From Methyloversatilis thermotolerans (lineage in GTDB: Bacteria > Pseudomonadota > Gammaproteobacteria > Burkholderiales > Rhodocyclaceae): 64,000 nucleotides of DNA. The stretch covers positions 1,918,655 through 1,982,654 of the forward strand of contig NZ_KB889967.1 of NCBI RefSeq assembly GCF_000372885.1, written 5' to 3'. Each line of letters starts with the position of its first letter. The first letter of the stretch is position 1. Positions 32,178 to 43,057 of this stretch are shown one piece after another. The notes under the pieces were generated by a model. That model was not told the DNA's origin. It worked only from the letters and a program-made list of their open reading frames with translations, and made no database searches. The position numbers and the translations under genes were made by a program.

Positions 32178-33320
32178 CTAGCCTCTGACCCCTTTCCCCT
32201 CCTCCATCATCTTCACGAATCGATCGAACAGGTAGGCCACGTCATGCGGGCCCGGGCTCGCTTCCGGGTGACCCTGGAAGCAGAAGGCCGGGCGATCGGT
32301 CCACGCCATACCCTGCAGGCTGCCATCGAACAGCGACACATGGGTCACCCGCACATTGTCCGGCAGCGTAGCCGGATCGACCGCAAAACCATGGTTCTGG
32401 CTGGTGATGAGCACGCGGCCGCTATCGTTGTCCTTGACCGGGTGATTCGCGCCATGGTGGCCGAATTTCATCTTCAGCGTCTTCGCGCCGGCGGCCAGTC
32501 CCATCAACTGATGCCCCAGGCAGATGCCGAAGGTGGGCAGTTTGCGGTCGAGGAAGCGACGGATGGCGGAGATCGCGTAATCGCACGGCTCAGGGTCGCC
32601 CGGTCCGTTGGACAGGAACACGCCGTCCGGATTCATCGCCAGCACGGTGTCAGCAGGCGTCTGCGCCGGCACCACCGTGAGGCGACAGCCGCGGCTGGCC
32701 AGCATGCGCAGGATGTTGCGCTTGACGCCGAAATCGTAGGCGACGACATGAAAAGGCGTGGCAGCGGGCTGGACGAAACCCTGGCCAAGCTGCCATTCGC
32801 CCTCACTCCACTCGTAGGGCTCGGTCGCGCTCACCACCTTGGCCAGATCCATGCCAGCGAGGCCGGAAAATTCGCGCGCCTTGGCCACGGCTTCACCGGC
32901 ATCGACGCGGCCGGCCATGAGACAGGCCCCCTGCGCGCCCTTCTCGCGCAGCATGCGGGTGAGCTTGCGCGTGTCTATATTGGCGATGCCGGGAATGCCC
33001 TGTTCACGCAGATAGGCATCCAGCGTCTGATTGCTGCGGAAACTGGACGAGCGCAGCGGCAGGTCACGAATGACCAGACCGGCGGCGAACACCCGGCCGG
33101 CCTCGACGTCCTCGACATTGACGCCGGTATTGCCGATGTGCGGATAGGTCAGCGTGACGATCTGGCGCGTGTAGCTCGGATCGGTCAGGATTTCCTGATA
33201 GCCGGTCAGTGCAGTGTTGAACACCACCTCGCCGGTCGTGACCGTTTCCGCCCCTATGCTTCTGCCGTGAAAAACCGTTCCATCGGCGAGTGCAAGCAGC
33301 GCGGGCGCATGGGCGGACAC
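32178..33320 (-). CDS. carA: Carbamoyl-phosphate synthase small subunit
   Basis: 380 residues. The glutamine amidotransferase domain has the catalytic Cys in [15 protein letters not shown] near residue 270 and the His/Glu in [13 protein letters not shown] near 353; the N-terminal CPSase domain starts [15 protein letters not shown]. It supplies ammonia from glutamine to CarB. The start codon is GTG at 33320, supported by AGGAG 7 bases upstream. Confidence 0.97.
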   Translation of the reverse strand: MSAHAPALLALADGTVFHGRSIGAETVTTGEVVFNTALTGYQEILTDPSYTRQIVTLTYPHIGNTGVNVEDVEAGRVFAAGLVIRDLPLRSSSFRSNQTLDAYLREQGIPGIANIDTRKLTRMLREKGAQGACLMAGRVDAGEAVAKAREFSGLAGMDLAKVVSATEPYEWSEGEWQLGQGFVQPAATPFHVVAYDFGVKRNILRMLASRGCRLTVVPAQTPADTVLAMNPDGVFLSNGPGDPEPCDYAISAIRRFLDRKLPTFGICLGHQLMGLAAGAKTLKMKFGHHGANHPVKDNDSGRVLITSQNHGFAVDPATLPDNVRVTHVSLFDGSLQGMAWTDRPAFCFQGHPEASPGPHDVAYLFDRFVKMMEEGKGVRG

Positions 33321-33380
33321 GTTTTACTCCTGAAATGCGTATAGGGGGGATGTCGGCGCGTGCGTGCGCCACATATGCGA

Positions 33381-33414
33381 AGCGGGAGACGCCTTGTATG
33401 GGGCATCTCCCGCT
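33381..33414 (-). promoter_or_regulatory. Leader hairpin in the carA 5' untranslated region
   Basis: AGCGGGAGA (33381-33389) pairs with TCTCCCGCT (33406-33414); after one mismatch GCC/GGC extends the stem. It begins about 4 bases after the predicted transcription start. No T-run follows, so it is not an obvious terminator; it could stabilise the mRNA or mediate pyrimidine- or arginine-dependent control. Confidence 0.5.
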
Positions 33415-33424
33415 GGATTCGAGA

Positions 33425-33453
33425 ATTATACCCGCGCAGGGTGCGGCGCGCAA
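33425..33453 (-). promoter_or_regulatory. Sigma-70-type promoter of carA
   Basis: On the minus strand TTGCGC (33453-33448), a 17-base spacer, then a perfect TATAAT (33430-33425). Start of transcription is expected near 33418, about 98 bases before the carA GTG. This is the cleanest sigma-70 promoter in the window. Confidence 0.75.
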
Positions 33454-33486
33454 TTTCGGTGCATGCGCCGACGGTCTGCGGCCCTC

Positions 33487-36090
33487 TCAGACCTTGCCGG
33501 CGAACGCGGGCTTCGCCTGCACCAGCGCTTCACCCGTTTTTGCGAGAAGAAGGTCGAGTTCCCTGTGCAAGACGGGGAACTCGGCCGCTTTTCCGCCTCG
33601 CGCCACGTCCTCAAGCCGCGACGCGCAGAACGAGGTCGCCGTTGCACCGAATACAGCCAGTGAGCCGCGCAGGCGGTGGCAAATGCGCGCCACCCCCTCG
33701 CCGTCGCCCGCGTGGACCGACACGCCCAGCATACGCCTCAATTGGGGCAGTTCGGCCAGGAACACATCGATCACCCGCAATGCCATGGCGCGGTCGCCCT
33801 CCAGCGTCTGCAGGGTGTGCTGCATGTCGAACACGTCCTCGGCTGCGTCGGTGCGCTCGCGCACGAATTCCGCGGCATCGGTACCCGAAAAGGAGAAAGA
33901 GGCATCCTCCCCGCCACGCGACAGCGCGCGTTCAAGTGCCGACAACAGATCCTCGGCCGTGACCGGCTTGCTGACGTAATCGTCCATCCCCTCGTCCAGG
34001 CAGAGCTCGCGATCGCCCTTCATGGCATTGGCTGTCATTGCAATGATGGGCAGGTGCTGGACGCGGTCAGCGTCGGCCAGCCAGGAGCGGCGCTGTTCGC
34101 GGGCACGGATGGCGCGCGTCGCCTCGATGCCGCCCATCACCGGCATCTGCACATCCATCAGCACGGCGTCGAAGGTGTGATGCTCGATCAGGTCGAGCGC
34201 TTCCTGACCGTTGTTCGCGACTGTCACCTTGTAGCCGGCACGTTCCAGTGTGCGCGTGGCGACCAGTTGGTTCACCGGATTGTCTTCCGCGAGCAGGATG
34301 TGCCGGACCGCCGCTGGCGGACTGTGCGCGCCAGCGAGTGAGCTTTCGATGTCGATGTCGCCAATGGTCAGCAGGAACTCGTCCTCCTCGCCAGGGTCGG
34401 CCGCCGCGCCCGCCGCATCGTCCGCGGCGCCATTCAGAGCGGCGTCCAGCGCAGTGGCGAGCTCGCCAGCGGAAAAGGGCTTGTGCAGGCGGCCGCGTAT
34501 GCCGAGGGCGCGCGCGCGGGCATTGTCCGACGCCTGGTTGGCGCCGCTGAGCATCATCACCACGCGGTTGAGGCGATGCGGCCCCTCACAGAAACCGGAT
34601 ACGAAATCGAACGCTTCGGCGTCGGGCAAGGTGCGATCAACCAGCAGCATGTCGAACGGTCGTCCGCTTTCGTGTGCCTGCTTCAAGGCCTGGCGCGCTG
34701 CCTGTATCGAGCCGACCGCGAGCGCCGATGCACCCATGTCTCCCAGCATGGCGGCCACCACGCCCCGGCTGGGCGGGTGATCGTCTATCAGCAACACACG
34801 CAGACCTGCAAAGCGCTGGAAATGGGGTGACAGCCCGGCCGCCTCGAGCACCCGGCAGCGCAATGTGAAGTGAAAAGTGGATCCCTGGCCCGGTGTGCTA
34901 TCCAGCCACAGGCGACCGCCCATCAGATGCGCCAGCTTGTTGCAGATCGCCAACCCGAGTCCGGTGCCGCCGAAACGCCGGGTGGTCGACGTATCCGCCT
35001 GCGCAAACGCTTCGAAAACCAAAGCCTGCTTGGCCGCATCGATGCCTATGCCGGTATCCCTGACCCACAGATGCAGTTCCGCATCGGAGCCGGATGCGGC
35101 GGGCACCCCCACCGCTTCGCATCCCACTTCGATTTCGCCCTGCTCGGTGAACTTGATGGCGTTGCCGATCAGGTTCACCAGGATCTGTCGCAGCCGCCCG
35201 GGGTCGCCCAACATCCTCGCCGGCAGGTCTGGAGCCAGCCGGCAATACAGTTCCAGCCCCTTCTGCTGTGCGGAAATGGCCAGACCGCGAGCCGCCTCGC
35301 CGACCAGCTCCGCCGGCACGCACTCCACTTCCTCGATCGCCAGCTTGCCGGCCTCGATCTTGGAAAAGTCCAGGATGTCGTTGATGATGACCAGCAGCGC
35401 ATCGGCCGAGGTCTTGATGGCATTCACGTACTCGCGCTGCTCGCTGTCCAGCGCGGTATCGAGCATGAGTTCCGACATGCCCATGATGCCGTTCATCGGT
35501 GTGCGGATTTCATGGCTCATATTGGCCAGGAAGTCGCTCTTCGCCCGACTTGCGGCCTCTGCCTTCTCCTTCGCGCGCAGCAGCTCGATCTCGGCCTGGC
35601 GACGCGCATCGAGCAGGCCCATCTGGCCGGACACGCTCACCATGCGCCCGCGATCGTCGCGTTCCGCGGCGCTCGCCTCCATCCTGACCCACACCATATT
35701 CCCGTCGCTGCGGCGCATGCGCAGATCGACCTCCGGCTGCCCGCTGGCACCGGCAAGGCGCTCTTCCAGCCAGGCGTCGAAGGTCAGTACGTCGTCGTCG
35801 TGCAGGATGTCGCGCCACACGACCAGCGTATCGGGCAGCTCGTTCTCGCCGTAGCCCAGGCTGGCGCGGAACGCGGCCGGCACGATCAGGCTGCCGTTGG
35901 CCGGCACCCAGCGCCAGGCGTGCCGGGTGGCATCGGTATCGCCGCCCGCGGCGAGCAGATGATCGATGCCGCGCAAGGCCGCGGCAAGCGCGGCCGGGGA
36001 TGGAGCACGCGCGAGCCAGGCGGCGATCGACGCGTCGTCGAGCGCGCTCAATCCGACCGGTGCAAGTTGGGAAAGAAGTGCTGGGTGCAT
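33487..36090 (-). CDS. Hybrid sensor histidine kinase (PAS-HisKA-HATPase-REC-REC-Hpt)
   Basis: 867 residues, BarA-like layout but with no transmembrane segment. Domains: PAS-like (about 55-165), HisKA with His193 in [10 protein letters not shown], HATPase (N box near 310, GTGLGL near 376), a first receiver (about 430-550, phospho-Asp485), a second receiver (about 597-720, Asp646 in LMDVQMP) and a C-terminal Hpt with His805 in CHRLRGS. The full internal phosphorelay is intact. No response regulator adjoins it, so its output partner is unknown. It is likely cytoplasmic, sensing through the PAS-like domain. Confidence 0.92.
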   Translation of the reverse strand: MHPALLSQLAPVGLSALDDASIAAWLARAPSPAALAAALRGIDHLLAAGGDTDATRHAWRWVPANGSLIVPAAFRASLGYGENELPDTLVVWRDILHDDDVLTFDAWLEERLAGASGQPEVDLRMRRSDGNMVWVRMEASAAERDDRGRMVSVSGQMGLLDARRQAEIELLRAKEKAEAASRAKSDFLANMSHEIRTPMNGIMGMSELMLDTALDSEQREYVNAIKTSADALLVIINDILDFSKIEAGKLAIEEVECVPAELVGEAARGLAISAQQKGLELYCRLAPDLPARMLGDPGRLRQILVNLIGNAIKFTEQGEIEVGCEAVGVPAASGSDAELHLWVRDTGIGIDAAKQALVFEAFAQADTSTTRRFGGTGLGLAICNKLAHLMGGRLWLDSTPGQGSTFHFTLRCRVLEAAGLSPHFQRFAGLRVLLIDDHPPSRGVVAAMLGDMGASALAVGSIQAARQALKQAHESGRPFDMLLVDRTLPDAEAFDFVSGFCEGPHRLNRVVMMLSGANQASDNARARALGIRGRLHKPFSAGELATALDAALNGAADDAAGAAADPGEEDEFLLTIGDIDIESSLAGAHSPPAAVRHILLAEDNPVNQLVATRTLERAGYKVTVANNGQEALDLIEHHTFDAVLMDVQMPVMGGIEATRAIRAREQRRSWLADADRVQHLPIIAMTANAMKGDRELCLDEGMDDYVSKPVTAEDLLSALERALSRGGEDASFSFSGTDAAEFVRERTDAAEDVFDMQHTLQTLEGDRAMALRVIDVFLAELPQLRRMLGVSVHAGDGEGVARICHRLRGSLAVFGATATSFCASRLEDVARGGKAAEFPVLHRELDLLLAKTGEALVQAKPAFAGKV

Positions 36091-36153
36091 GGTAGCCGTC
36101 GGGTCCGGGACAGACAGTATGCGGCGCAGGCGCGCGTTCAGAAAGCCAGGCGT

Positions 36154-36969
<816 letters not shown>

Positions 36970-37003
36970 TCAGTTGAGGGTGGGGACAACGGGCCGAGAG
37001 AGT

Positions 37004-37453
37004 TCACTTCGCCGGCGCGGTGGCCGACACCTCGCCCAGATCCAGCGTGCGGGTGCGTGGCTCCGGCGGCTTGAGTTCACCCTCCTCGGCGGCGATCACG
37101 TCGCCACCGACGCTGACCAGCTTTTCATCCTCGAAATACACGACGAGGCGACGCTGCTGGATGTCCTCCGGCTTGTTGCCGGGCTTGAAGTAATACACAT
37201 AGTCCCAGCGATCGGGATGGAACACGTCGCTCAGCATCGGCGAACCGAGTATGAAGCGCACCTGATCGCGACTCATGCCCGGCTTGAGCTGCGCCACCAT
37301 GTCCTGGGTGACCAGATTGCCCTGCCGGATGTCGATGCGGTAGGGGTTGAGTTTGCTCACGATATCCAGGGAATCCGGCACCTCGATATTGCTGCAGCCG
37401 GCAAGCAGCGGAACGAGGACAAGACTGGCGCGGCGTGCAACGAGGAAGGACAT
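37004..37453 (-). CDS. bamE: Outer membrane assembly lipoprotein BamE
   Basis: 149 residues. Lipoprotein signal with lipobox LLAGC, lipidated Cys20. The SmpA/OmlA domain follows (RQGNLVTQDMVAQLKPGMSRDQVRFILGSP, then DRWDYVYYFKPG). It is an accessory subunit of the BAM outer-membrane protein insertion machine. The last ~30 residues are Pro-rich. Divergent from fur, the usual proteobacterial pairing. Confidence 0.95.
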   Translation of the reverse strand: MSFLVARRASLVLVPLLAGCSNIEVPDSLDIVSKLNPYRIDIRQGNLVTQDMVAQLKPGMSRDQVRFILGSPMLSDVFHPDRWDYVYYFKPGNKPEDIQQRRLVVYFEDEKLVSVGGDVIAAEEGELKPPEPRTRTLDLGEVSATAPAK

Positions 37454-37511
37454 GCGGAGGAAACCCGAGAACGGAGGAAGGGCAGAGGAACGTCGCCCGC
37501 TGGCGAAAGTC

Positions 37512-37521
37512 TATATTATAT
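37512..37521. promoter_or_regulatory. AT-rich -10-like patch in the bamE-fur gap
   Basis: The only AT-rich stretch in the 98-base divergent gap reads TATAAT on the minus strand (37520-37515) and TATATT on the plus strand. It could serve as -10 for both genes. No good -35 hexamer and no recognisable Fur box are visible. Confidence 0.35.
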
Positions 37522-37551
37522 CGACCTTGGTCATGCCTCTAGGCGACACGG

Positions 37552-37995
37552 ATGAGCGCGAATTCCCAGAACCTGAAGAACATCGGACTCAAGGCAACGC
37601 TGCCGCGGTTGAAGATTCTTGAGCTGTTCCAGCGAGCCGATGTCCGTCACATGAGCGCAGAAGACGTCTACAAGGCGTTGCTGCAGGAAGACATGGATAT
37701 CGGGCTGGCCACGGTGTACAGGGTGCTGACCCAGTTCGAACAGGCGGGTCTGCTCGAACGTCACTTCTTCGAGTCCGGCAAGGCCGTATTCGAGCTGAAC
37801 GAGGGCCATCACCACGACCATCTGGTCTGCATACAGTGCGGCAAGGTCGAGGAGTTCTACGACCCGGAAATCGAACGCCGCCAGAACAAGGTCGCAAAGG
37901 ACCGTGGCTTCACGGTGCACGACCACGCGCTGACCATTTTCGCCGACTGCTCCAGCGAGAACTGCGAGAACAAGATCCGCAAGACCCGGAACTGA
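37552..37995 (+). CDS. fur: Ferric uptake regulator Fur
   Basis: 147 residues. Winged-helix DNA-binding N-terminus ([29 protein letters not shown]) and a metal-binding C-terminus with HHHDH (86-90), CxxC (Cys93, Cys96) and a second Cys pair (Cys133, Cys138). It represses iron-uptake genes when loaded with Fe(II). Start [16 protein letters not shown]. Confidence 0.97.
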   Translation: MSANSQNLKNIGLKATLPRLKILELFQRADVRHMSAEDVYKALLQEDMDIGLATVYRVLTQFEQAGLLERHFFESGKAVFELNEGHHHDHLVCIQCGKVEEFYDPEIERRQNKVAKDRGFTVHDHALTIFADCSSENCENKIRKTRN

Positions 37996-38015
37996 GCCGG
38001 GACCGGATGATCCCG

Positions 38016-38045
38016 CTGCGCCCCGTATCCATCAGGGTGGCGCAG
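38016..38045. terminator. Hairpin between convergent fur and recN
   Basis: CTGCGCC (38016-38022) pairs with GGCGCAG (38039-38045), with some extra C-G pairing inside. It lies in the 61-base convergent gap; no T-tract. Confidence 0.35.
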
Positions 38046-38056
38046 CGCGGCATCCT

Positions 38057-39712
38057 TCACACGCCCAGCATTTCCTTCGCGTGCGCTCGCGTGGTGTCGG
38101 TGATCACTTCGCCTCCCAGCATGCGCGCAATCTCGTCTACCCGGCCCTTGTCGTCCAGCGGCGTGACGCTGCTGACGGTGCGCCCGCCATTGCTGCGCTT
38201 GGCGATGGACCACTGCCAGTGCGCGCGCGCCGCAACCTGCGGCAGATGGGTGACACACAGGACCTGACGCGCCTCGCCCAGCCGGGCGAGCTGTCGCCCC
38301 ACCACCTCGGCCACCCGACCGCCGATCCCCACATCGACCTCGTCGAACACCAGTGTCGGCGTACCACTGCGCGCGCTGGCGATCACCTGTATGGCAAGAC
38401 CGATGCGTGAAAGCTCGCCACCCGACGCCACCCTGGACAGTGGCGCCAGCGCCTGGCCAGGATTGGCCGCCACCTGGAACTCGATCTCCTCAAGACCACT
38501 GGCGCAGGGCTCGTCGAGCGGCTTGAGCACCACAGCGAAACGTCCCCCCGCCATGGCCAGCTCGGACATCGCCGCACTCACTGCATCGGACAGCGCCCGT
38601 GCAGCCGGGGCGCGCGCGGCGCTCAGCTCGCGTGCGGCGTCCACGCAGGCTGCGCGCGCCTGGTCACGCGCAATGGTCAGCGCCACCGGATCGGAAACGG
38701 CCTCGATCTGTGCGAGGCGATCCAGGCTGTCCGTCAGCAAGACCGGCAGATCCTCCGGATCGACGCGATGCTTGCGCGCACACGCCATGACCTCGGCGAT
38801 GCGTTCATCCGCCCGCGCCAATGCCTGCGGATCGGCATCCAGCCGGCCGGCATAGGCACGCAACGCCCGTATGGCTTCATCCATCTGGGCCGCTGCGGAA
38901 TCCACGAGCGCCCGGCATTCGGCCAGCGTCGGGTCGAATGCCTCCAGTCGCCCGAGCAGCGCGGACAGATGCGCCAGCCGAGCGTCGAGTGCGTCATCGC
39001 CCTCTTCCATCATCGCCATGGCTTGCGCGCTGCCTTCGAGCAGTTGCGTGGCGTGCGCCAGTCTGCCGTGTTCCTGTTGCAGCGCAAGCCAGGCCTGCGG
39101 CTCGAATGCCAGCGACTGCAATTCTTCGACCTGCCACTGCAGGCGCTCGCGTTCGCGCGCGGCCGCCTCGCCGTCCCGCAGAGCGCTGGCCAGCCGCTGC
39201 TCGCTCTGCTGCCACGCGCGATACAACTGCCCGACGCGCGTCACCAACTGCTGCACGCCAGCGTGCTGATCGAACAATGCGCGTTGGGCCGATTCGCGCA
39301 TCAGTGCCTGGTGCGCGTGCTGGCCATGGATATCGACCAACTGCGTGCCCAGCTCGCGCAACTGGGTCACGCTGGCGGGCGCACCATTGATGTAGGCGCG
39401 GGAACGGCCGCCTCCGTCTATGACGCGCCGTACGATGACGACACCTTCCGCCGCCTCGAAATCCTGTTCGCGCAGCCAGTCGGCCGCGGCACCCTCGTGC
39501 GGGCAGGTGAATTCGGCGGACAGATCGGCCCGCTCGCAACCGGCGCGGACGACCGAAGCGTCGGCACGGCCACCGAGCAACAGACCGAGCGCATCCACCA
39601 GAATGGACTTGCCGGCGCCGGTCTCACCGGTGAGCGCGCCGAAGCCCGGCTCGAATTCCAGTTCGAGCCGTTCGACCAGAATGAAGTCGCGGATGAATAG
39701 ACGTTCGAGCAT
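38057..39712 (-). CDS. recN: DNA repair protein RecN
   Basis: 551 residues, SMC-like ATPase for double-strand break repair. Walker A ALTGETGAGKSILVDAL near residue 30; central coiled coil (about 155-360); C-terminal VASGGELSRIGLAIQV signature and FDEVDVGIGG Walker B. It follows nadK by 12 bases. No LexA-type operator was seen nearby. Confidence 0.97.
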   Translation of the reverse strand: MLERLFIRDFILVERLELEFEPGFGALTGETGAGKSILVDALGLLLGGRADASVVRAGCERADLSAEFTCPHEGAAADWLREQDFEAAEGVVIVRRVIDGGGRSRAYINGAPASVTQLRELGTQLVDIHGQHAHQALMRESAQRALFDQHAGVQQLVTRVGQLYRAWQQSEQRLASALRDGEAAARERERLQWQVEELQSLAFEPQAWLALQQEHGRLAHATQLLEGSAQAMAMMEEGDDALDARLAHLSALLGRLEAFDPTLAECRALVDSAAAQMDEAIRALRAYAGRLDADPQALARADERIAEVMACARKHRVDPEDLPVLLTDSLDRLAQIEAVSDPVALTIARDQARAACVDAARELSAARAPAARALSDAVSAAMSELAMAGGRFAVVLKPLDEPCASGLEEIEFQVAANPGQALAPLSRVASGGELSRIGLAIQVIASARSGTPTLVFDEVDVGIGGRVAEVVGRQLARLGEARQVLCVTHLPQVAARAHWQWSIAKRSNGGRTVSSVTPLDDKGRVDEIARMLGGEVITDTTRAHAKEMLGV

Positions 39713-39724
39713 GAGCGACGTGAA

Positions 39725-40615
39725 TCAGACTTCCTTGGGTGCTTCGCTCCAGCGAAGCTTTTCGCGCAGCATCGCAAAATAGCTGTACCCCGGCGGATGC
39801 AGCAGGGTCACGCTGTGCGGCGAGCGTTCTATGCACAGTACATCGTCGCCCTGCATATTGACATGATCCTGGCCGTCGAAATGTGCCCGCGCATCATGGC
39901 GCGAGAACAGCCTGACCTTGAGCACCGCGCTGTCGCCGAGCACGATGGGACGGGAAGACAGGGCGTGCGGACACAGCGGCACGATGAGCAGGCCACCCAG
40001 CGACGGATGGACGATGGGGCCATTTGCCGAAAGCGAATAGGCGGTCGAGCCGGTGGGCGTCGATACGATGAGCCCGTCCGAACGCTGGCTGTATACGAAT
40101 TCCTCGTCCACCCGCACCTCGAACTCGATCATGCGCCCGAGATCGCCCTTGGAAATCACCACGTCGTTCAGAGCCAGCGCGGAAAACACCGGATGCCCGG
40201 CACGCAGCACATCGGCACGCATGAGGGCGCGACGTTCCGGGCGGAAGCGCCCCTGTATGAGCGCTTCCATCGCCGCCAGCATATTGGAGCGCGCGACATC
40301 GGTCAGGAAACCGAGCCGTCCCTGGTTGATACCCACCAGCGGCACATCGTGCGGCGCAAGCTGTCTGCCCGCGCTGATCAGCGATCCGTCGCCGCCCACC
40401 ACGACCGCGAGGTCGGCGCGCTGTCCCAGCACCTCGAAATCGCTTGCCTCGTAGCCTTCCGCGTGCATGACCTCGGCCGAGGCCCGCTCGATCAGAACCT
40501 CGCGGCCCGAGGCTCGCAGCCATTGCGCAAGCGTGCGCAATGATTCGGCCACTTCGGCGCTCTGGTACTTGCCGATGAGTGCCACACACTGAAAGGCCGG
40601 GAAGTCGGTAGTCAT
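39725..40615 (-). CDS. nadK: NAD kinase
   Basis: 296 residues from MTTDFPAFQCVALIGKY at 40615. It phosphorylates NAD to NADP. GGDGSLISAGR near residue 66 (catalytic Asp), NQGRLGFLTD near 91, and GSTAYSLSANGPIVHP near 180 are all intact. Divergent from hrcA and cotranscribed with recN. Confidence 0.97.
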   Translation of the reverse strand: MTTDFPAFQCVALIGKYQSAEVAESLRTLAQWLRASGREVLIERASAEVMHAEGYEASDFEVLGQRADLAVVVGGDGSLISAGRQLAPHDVPLVGINQGRLGFLTDVARSNMLAAMEALIQGRFRPERRALMRADVLRAGHPVFSALALNDVVISKGDLGRMIEFEVRVDEEFVYSQRSDGLIVSTPTGSTAYSLSANGPIVHPSLGGLLIVPLCPHALSSRPIVLGDSAVLKVRLFSRHDARAHFDGQDHVNMQGDDVLCIERSPHSVTLLHPPGYSYFAMLREKLRWSEAPKEV

Positions 40616-40841
40616 CGCTGAATTAAACCACAAAGGCCGGCCCGCTCCGGCGCTGCATAGGGGGCCGGCCACTGCCCCATCGCACGACTCGGGGGCTGCC
40701 GGCGGCGGAATGCACGGCGGCGAACGAAGCGGGAAACGCAGGAAGGCCGCGATGTGACACTATCCGGAATCAAGTACCGGTACGCGGACCGGACCCGTCC
40801 GCTAGAATTTCGCCGGATATTGCTGCCATGCTGGTCGCACC

Positions 40842-41861
40842 ATGCTCGAAGATCGCTCACGACTGCTGCTCAAGACCCTGGTCGAACGCTATATCGCGGA
40901 TGGACAACCCGTCGGTTCGCGCACGCTGTCGAAGTTTTCCGGACTCGATCTGTCGCCGGCAACGATACGCAACGTGATGTCCGACCTCGAGGACATGGGC
41001 TTCATCGCCAGCCCGCACACGTCGGCCGGCCGGATACCCACGCCACGCGGCTACCGCTTCTTCGTGGACACCCTGCTGTCGGTGCAGCCGCTGGAACCCG
41101 GACAGCTGAGCGAACTGAAGGGCGAACTGCGCCCGGCAGATCCACGCCTGCTGGTGAACCAGGCGTCGCAACTGCTGTCGCAGCTCACGCGCTTCGCCGG
41201 CATCGTGGTTGCGCCGCGACGCCAGTTGCCTCGCATCCGGCAGATCGAGTTCCTGAGTCTGTCCGACAAGCGCATCCTGCTCATCATCGTCACCGAAAGT
41301 GGCGAAGTGCAGAACCGCATCCTGCTGACCGAACGCGGTTTCACGCCATCGGAACTGGTGAGCGCGGCGAACTACCTGAACCAGCACTATGCCGGCCTGG
41401 ATTTCGACGAGATCCGCGGCCGCCTTCAGGCGGAACTGAAACAACTGCATGGTGATCTGACGTCGCTGATGGCGGCCGCACTGCAGGCAGGCAACGAAGC
41501 CTTTGCCGACAACAAGGATCAGTACGTCATCAGCGGAGAACGCAATCTGCTTGAGGTCGACGATCTGGCCTCCAACATGTCGCGACTGCGCGAGCTGTTT
41601 TCCCTGTTCGATCAGCGCACCCAGCTCGCCAGTCTGCTCGATGTTTCGCAGAAGGCGGAAGGCGTGCAGATTTTCATCGGCGGCGAATCCGGTCTGGCGC
41701 CACTTGATGAATGCAGCGTGGTCACCGCGCCCTATGAGGTACAGGGCCAGGTGGTGGGCACGGTGGGGGTGATCGGCCCCACCCGCATGGCTTATGAACG
41801 GGTGATTCCCATCGTCGATGTCACCGCCAAGCTGCTGTCCAGCGCACTGAGCCAGACCTGA
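40842..41861 (+). CDS. hrcA: Heat-inducible transcription repressor HrcA
   Basis: 339 residues. N-terminal winged helix ([50 protein letters not shown]) and the C-terminal HrcA domain ([37 protein letters not shown]). It binds CIRCE operators, usually before groES. No CIRCE was seen in front of hrcA, grpE or dnaK here. Confidence 0.97.
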   Translation: MLEDRSRLLLKTLVERYIADGQPVGSRTLSKFSGLDLSPATIRNVMSDLEDMGFIASPHTSAGRIPTPRGYRFFVDTLLSVQPLEPGQLSELKGELRPADPRLLVNQASQLLSQLTRFAGIVVAPRRQLPRIRQIEFLSLSDKRILLIIVTESGEVQNRILLTERGFTPSELVSAANYLNQHYAGLDFDEIRGRLQAELKQLHGDLTSLMAAALQAGNEAFADNKDQYVISGERNLLEVDDLASNMSRLRELFSLFDQRTQLASLLDVSQKAEGVQIFIGGESGLAPLDECSVVTAPYEVQGQVVGTVGVIGPTRMAYERVIPIVDVTAKLLSSALSQT

Positions 41862-41902
41862 ACCCCGTCCCCGGCGGGACGAAAGAAAACAAGAAACCCA
41901 CG

Positions 41903-43003
41903 ATGTCCCGATTCCTCGACGAACCTTCCTACACCCACGGCCAGCGCGCGCGCACCGGCATCCTGCTGGTCAATCTGGGCACGCCGGACCGCCCGGACGC
42001 ACCTGCGCTGAAGCGCTATCTCAGGCAGTTCCTGTCGGACGATCGCGTGGTCGAAATACCGAAGGCTCTGTGGTGGTTCATCCTGAACGGCATCATCCTG
42101 AACGTGCGGCCACGCAAGTCTGCAGCCAAGTACGCGACGGTATGGACCGACGAAGGCTCGCCGCTGCGCGTGCATACCGAGCGTCAGGCCAGGCTGCTGC
42201 AGGGGTGGATGGTTGCCGAAGGACGCTCCGATATCGATGTGCGCTTCGCCATGCGCTATGGCAGCCCGTCCATCGCCGAAGTGATGCAGCAGATGAAGAT
42301 GGACGGCTGCCAGCGCATGCTCGTCGTGCCCATGTACCCTCAGGGTGCGTCCAGCACCACCGGCTCGGTGATCGACGAGGTCGCGCGCACCCTGCTGCGC
42401 TGGCGCAATCTGCCGGAAGTCCGCTATCTGCGCGCTTTCGCCGGTGACACCGGCTATGTCGGCGCAGTTGCCGCCAGCATCCGCGAACACTGGGCGCGCA
42501 ATGGCCGCGCGGACAAGCTCGTCATGTCCTTCCACGGCGTGCCCTATTTCCACCTGTCCAGCGGCGATCCCTATCACTGCGAATGCCACAAGACCGGCCG
42601 GCTGATCGCCGAGTCGCTGGGCATCGGACCGGACAACTACATGGTCACCTTCCAGTCGCGTTTCGGCCGCGCGCGCTGGCTCGAGCCCTACACCCAGCCG
42701 ACGCTGGAAAGACTGGCCTCCGAGGGCCTGCGCAGCGTGGACGTCGTATGCCCCGGCTTCGTTGCCGACTGCCTTGAAACGCTGGAAGAGATTGGCGAGG
42801 AAAACCGCGATGCCTTCCTTGCCAGGGGAGGTCAGCAGTTCAGCTACATTCCCTGTCTGAACGAACGGCCGGACTGGATTGCCGCGCTCGGCCAGCGCAT
42901 ACGCCTGGAACTGGGCCACTGGTGGGATGAAGCCGCACCCGGCGTCGGCGACGAACTGCAACAGCAAGCCGCTCGCGCACGGAGCATGGGCGCGGCGCGG
43001 TGA
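41903..43003 (+). CDS. hemH: Ferrochelatase
   Basis: 366 residues. It inserts Fe(II) into protoporphyrin IX. Seen: GILLVNLGTPDRPDAPALK at the N-terminus, YPQGASSTTGSVIDEV, the active-site His in SFHGVPYFHLSSGDPY and the conserved Glu region CLETLEEIGEENRD. Its end is followed closely by the hairpin that terminates the opposite-strand AP2-like gene. Confidence 0.97.
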   Translation: MSRFLDEPSYTHGQRARTGILLVNLGTPDRPDAPALKRYLRQFLSDDRVVEIPKALWWFILNGIILNVRPRKSAAKYATVWTDEGSPLRVHTERQARLLQGWMVAEGRSDIDVRFAMRYGSPSIAEVMQQMKMDGCQRMLVVPMYPQGASSTTGSVIDEVARTLLRWRNLPEVRYLRAFAGDTGYVGAVAASIREHWARNGRADKLVMSFHGVPYFHLSSGDPYHCECHKTGRLIAESLGIGPDNYMVTFQSRFGRARWLEPYTQPTLERLASEGLRSVDVVCPGFVADCLETLEEIGEENRDAFLARGGQQFSYIPCLNERPDWIAALGQRIRLELGHWWDEAAPGVGDELQQQAARARSMGAAR

Positions 43004-43010
43004 TGCGGCG

Positions 43011-43039
43011 AAAAAAATGGCGACCCTGAGGTCGCCATT
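43011..43039 (-). terminator. Intrinsic terminator for the AP2-like gene (shared hairpin with hemH)
   Basis: AATGGCGACC (43016-43025) pairs with GGTCGCCATT (43030-43039) across CTGA. On the minus strand a T-run of seven follows, a strong Rho-independent signal 18 bases past the AP2-like stop. On the plus strand the same stem lies 13 bases after hemH but lacks a T-run. Confidence 0.85.
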
Positions 43040-43057
43040 CTGTGTCTCACGCCGGCT

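Noticed and set aside
37454-37551. Fur box for autoregulation of fur
   Set aside because: Only a short AT patch resembles a -10 element; no GATAAT-type hexamer array is present.
39713-39724. LexA operator upstream of recN
   Set aside because: recN is 12 bases behind nadK and no CTGT-N8-ACAG-like site was seen there or before nadK.
40616-40841. CIRCE element before hrcA (also checked before grpE and dnaK)
   Set aside because: No TTAGCACTC-N9-GAGTGCTAA-like inverted repeat is present.
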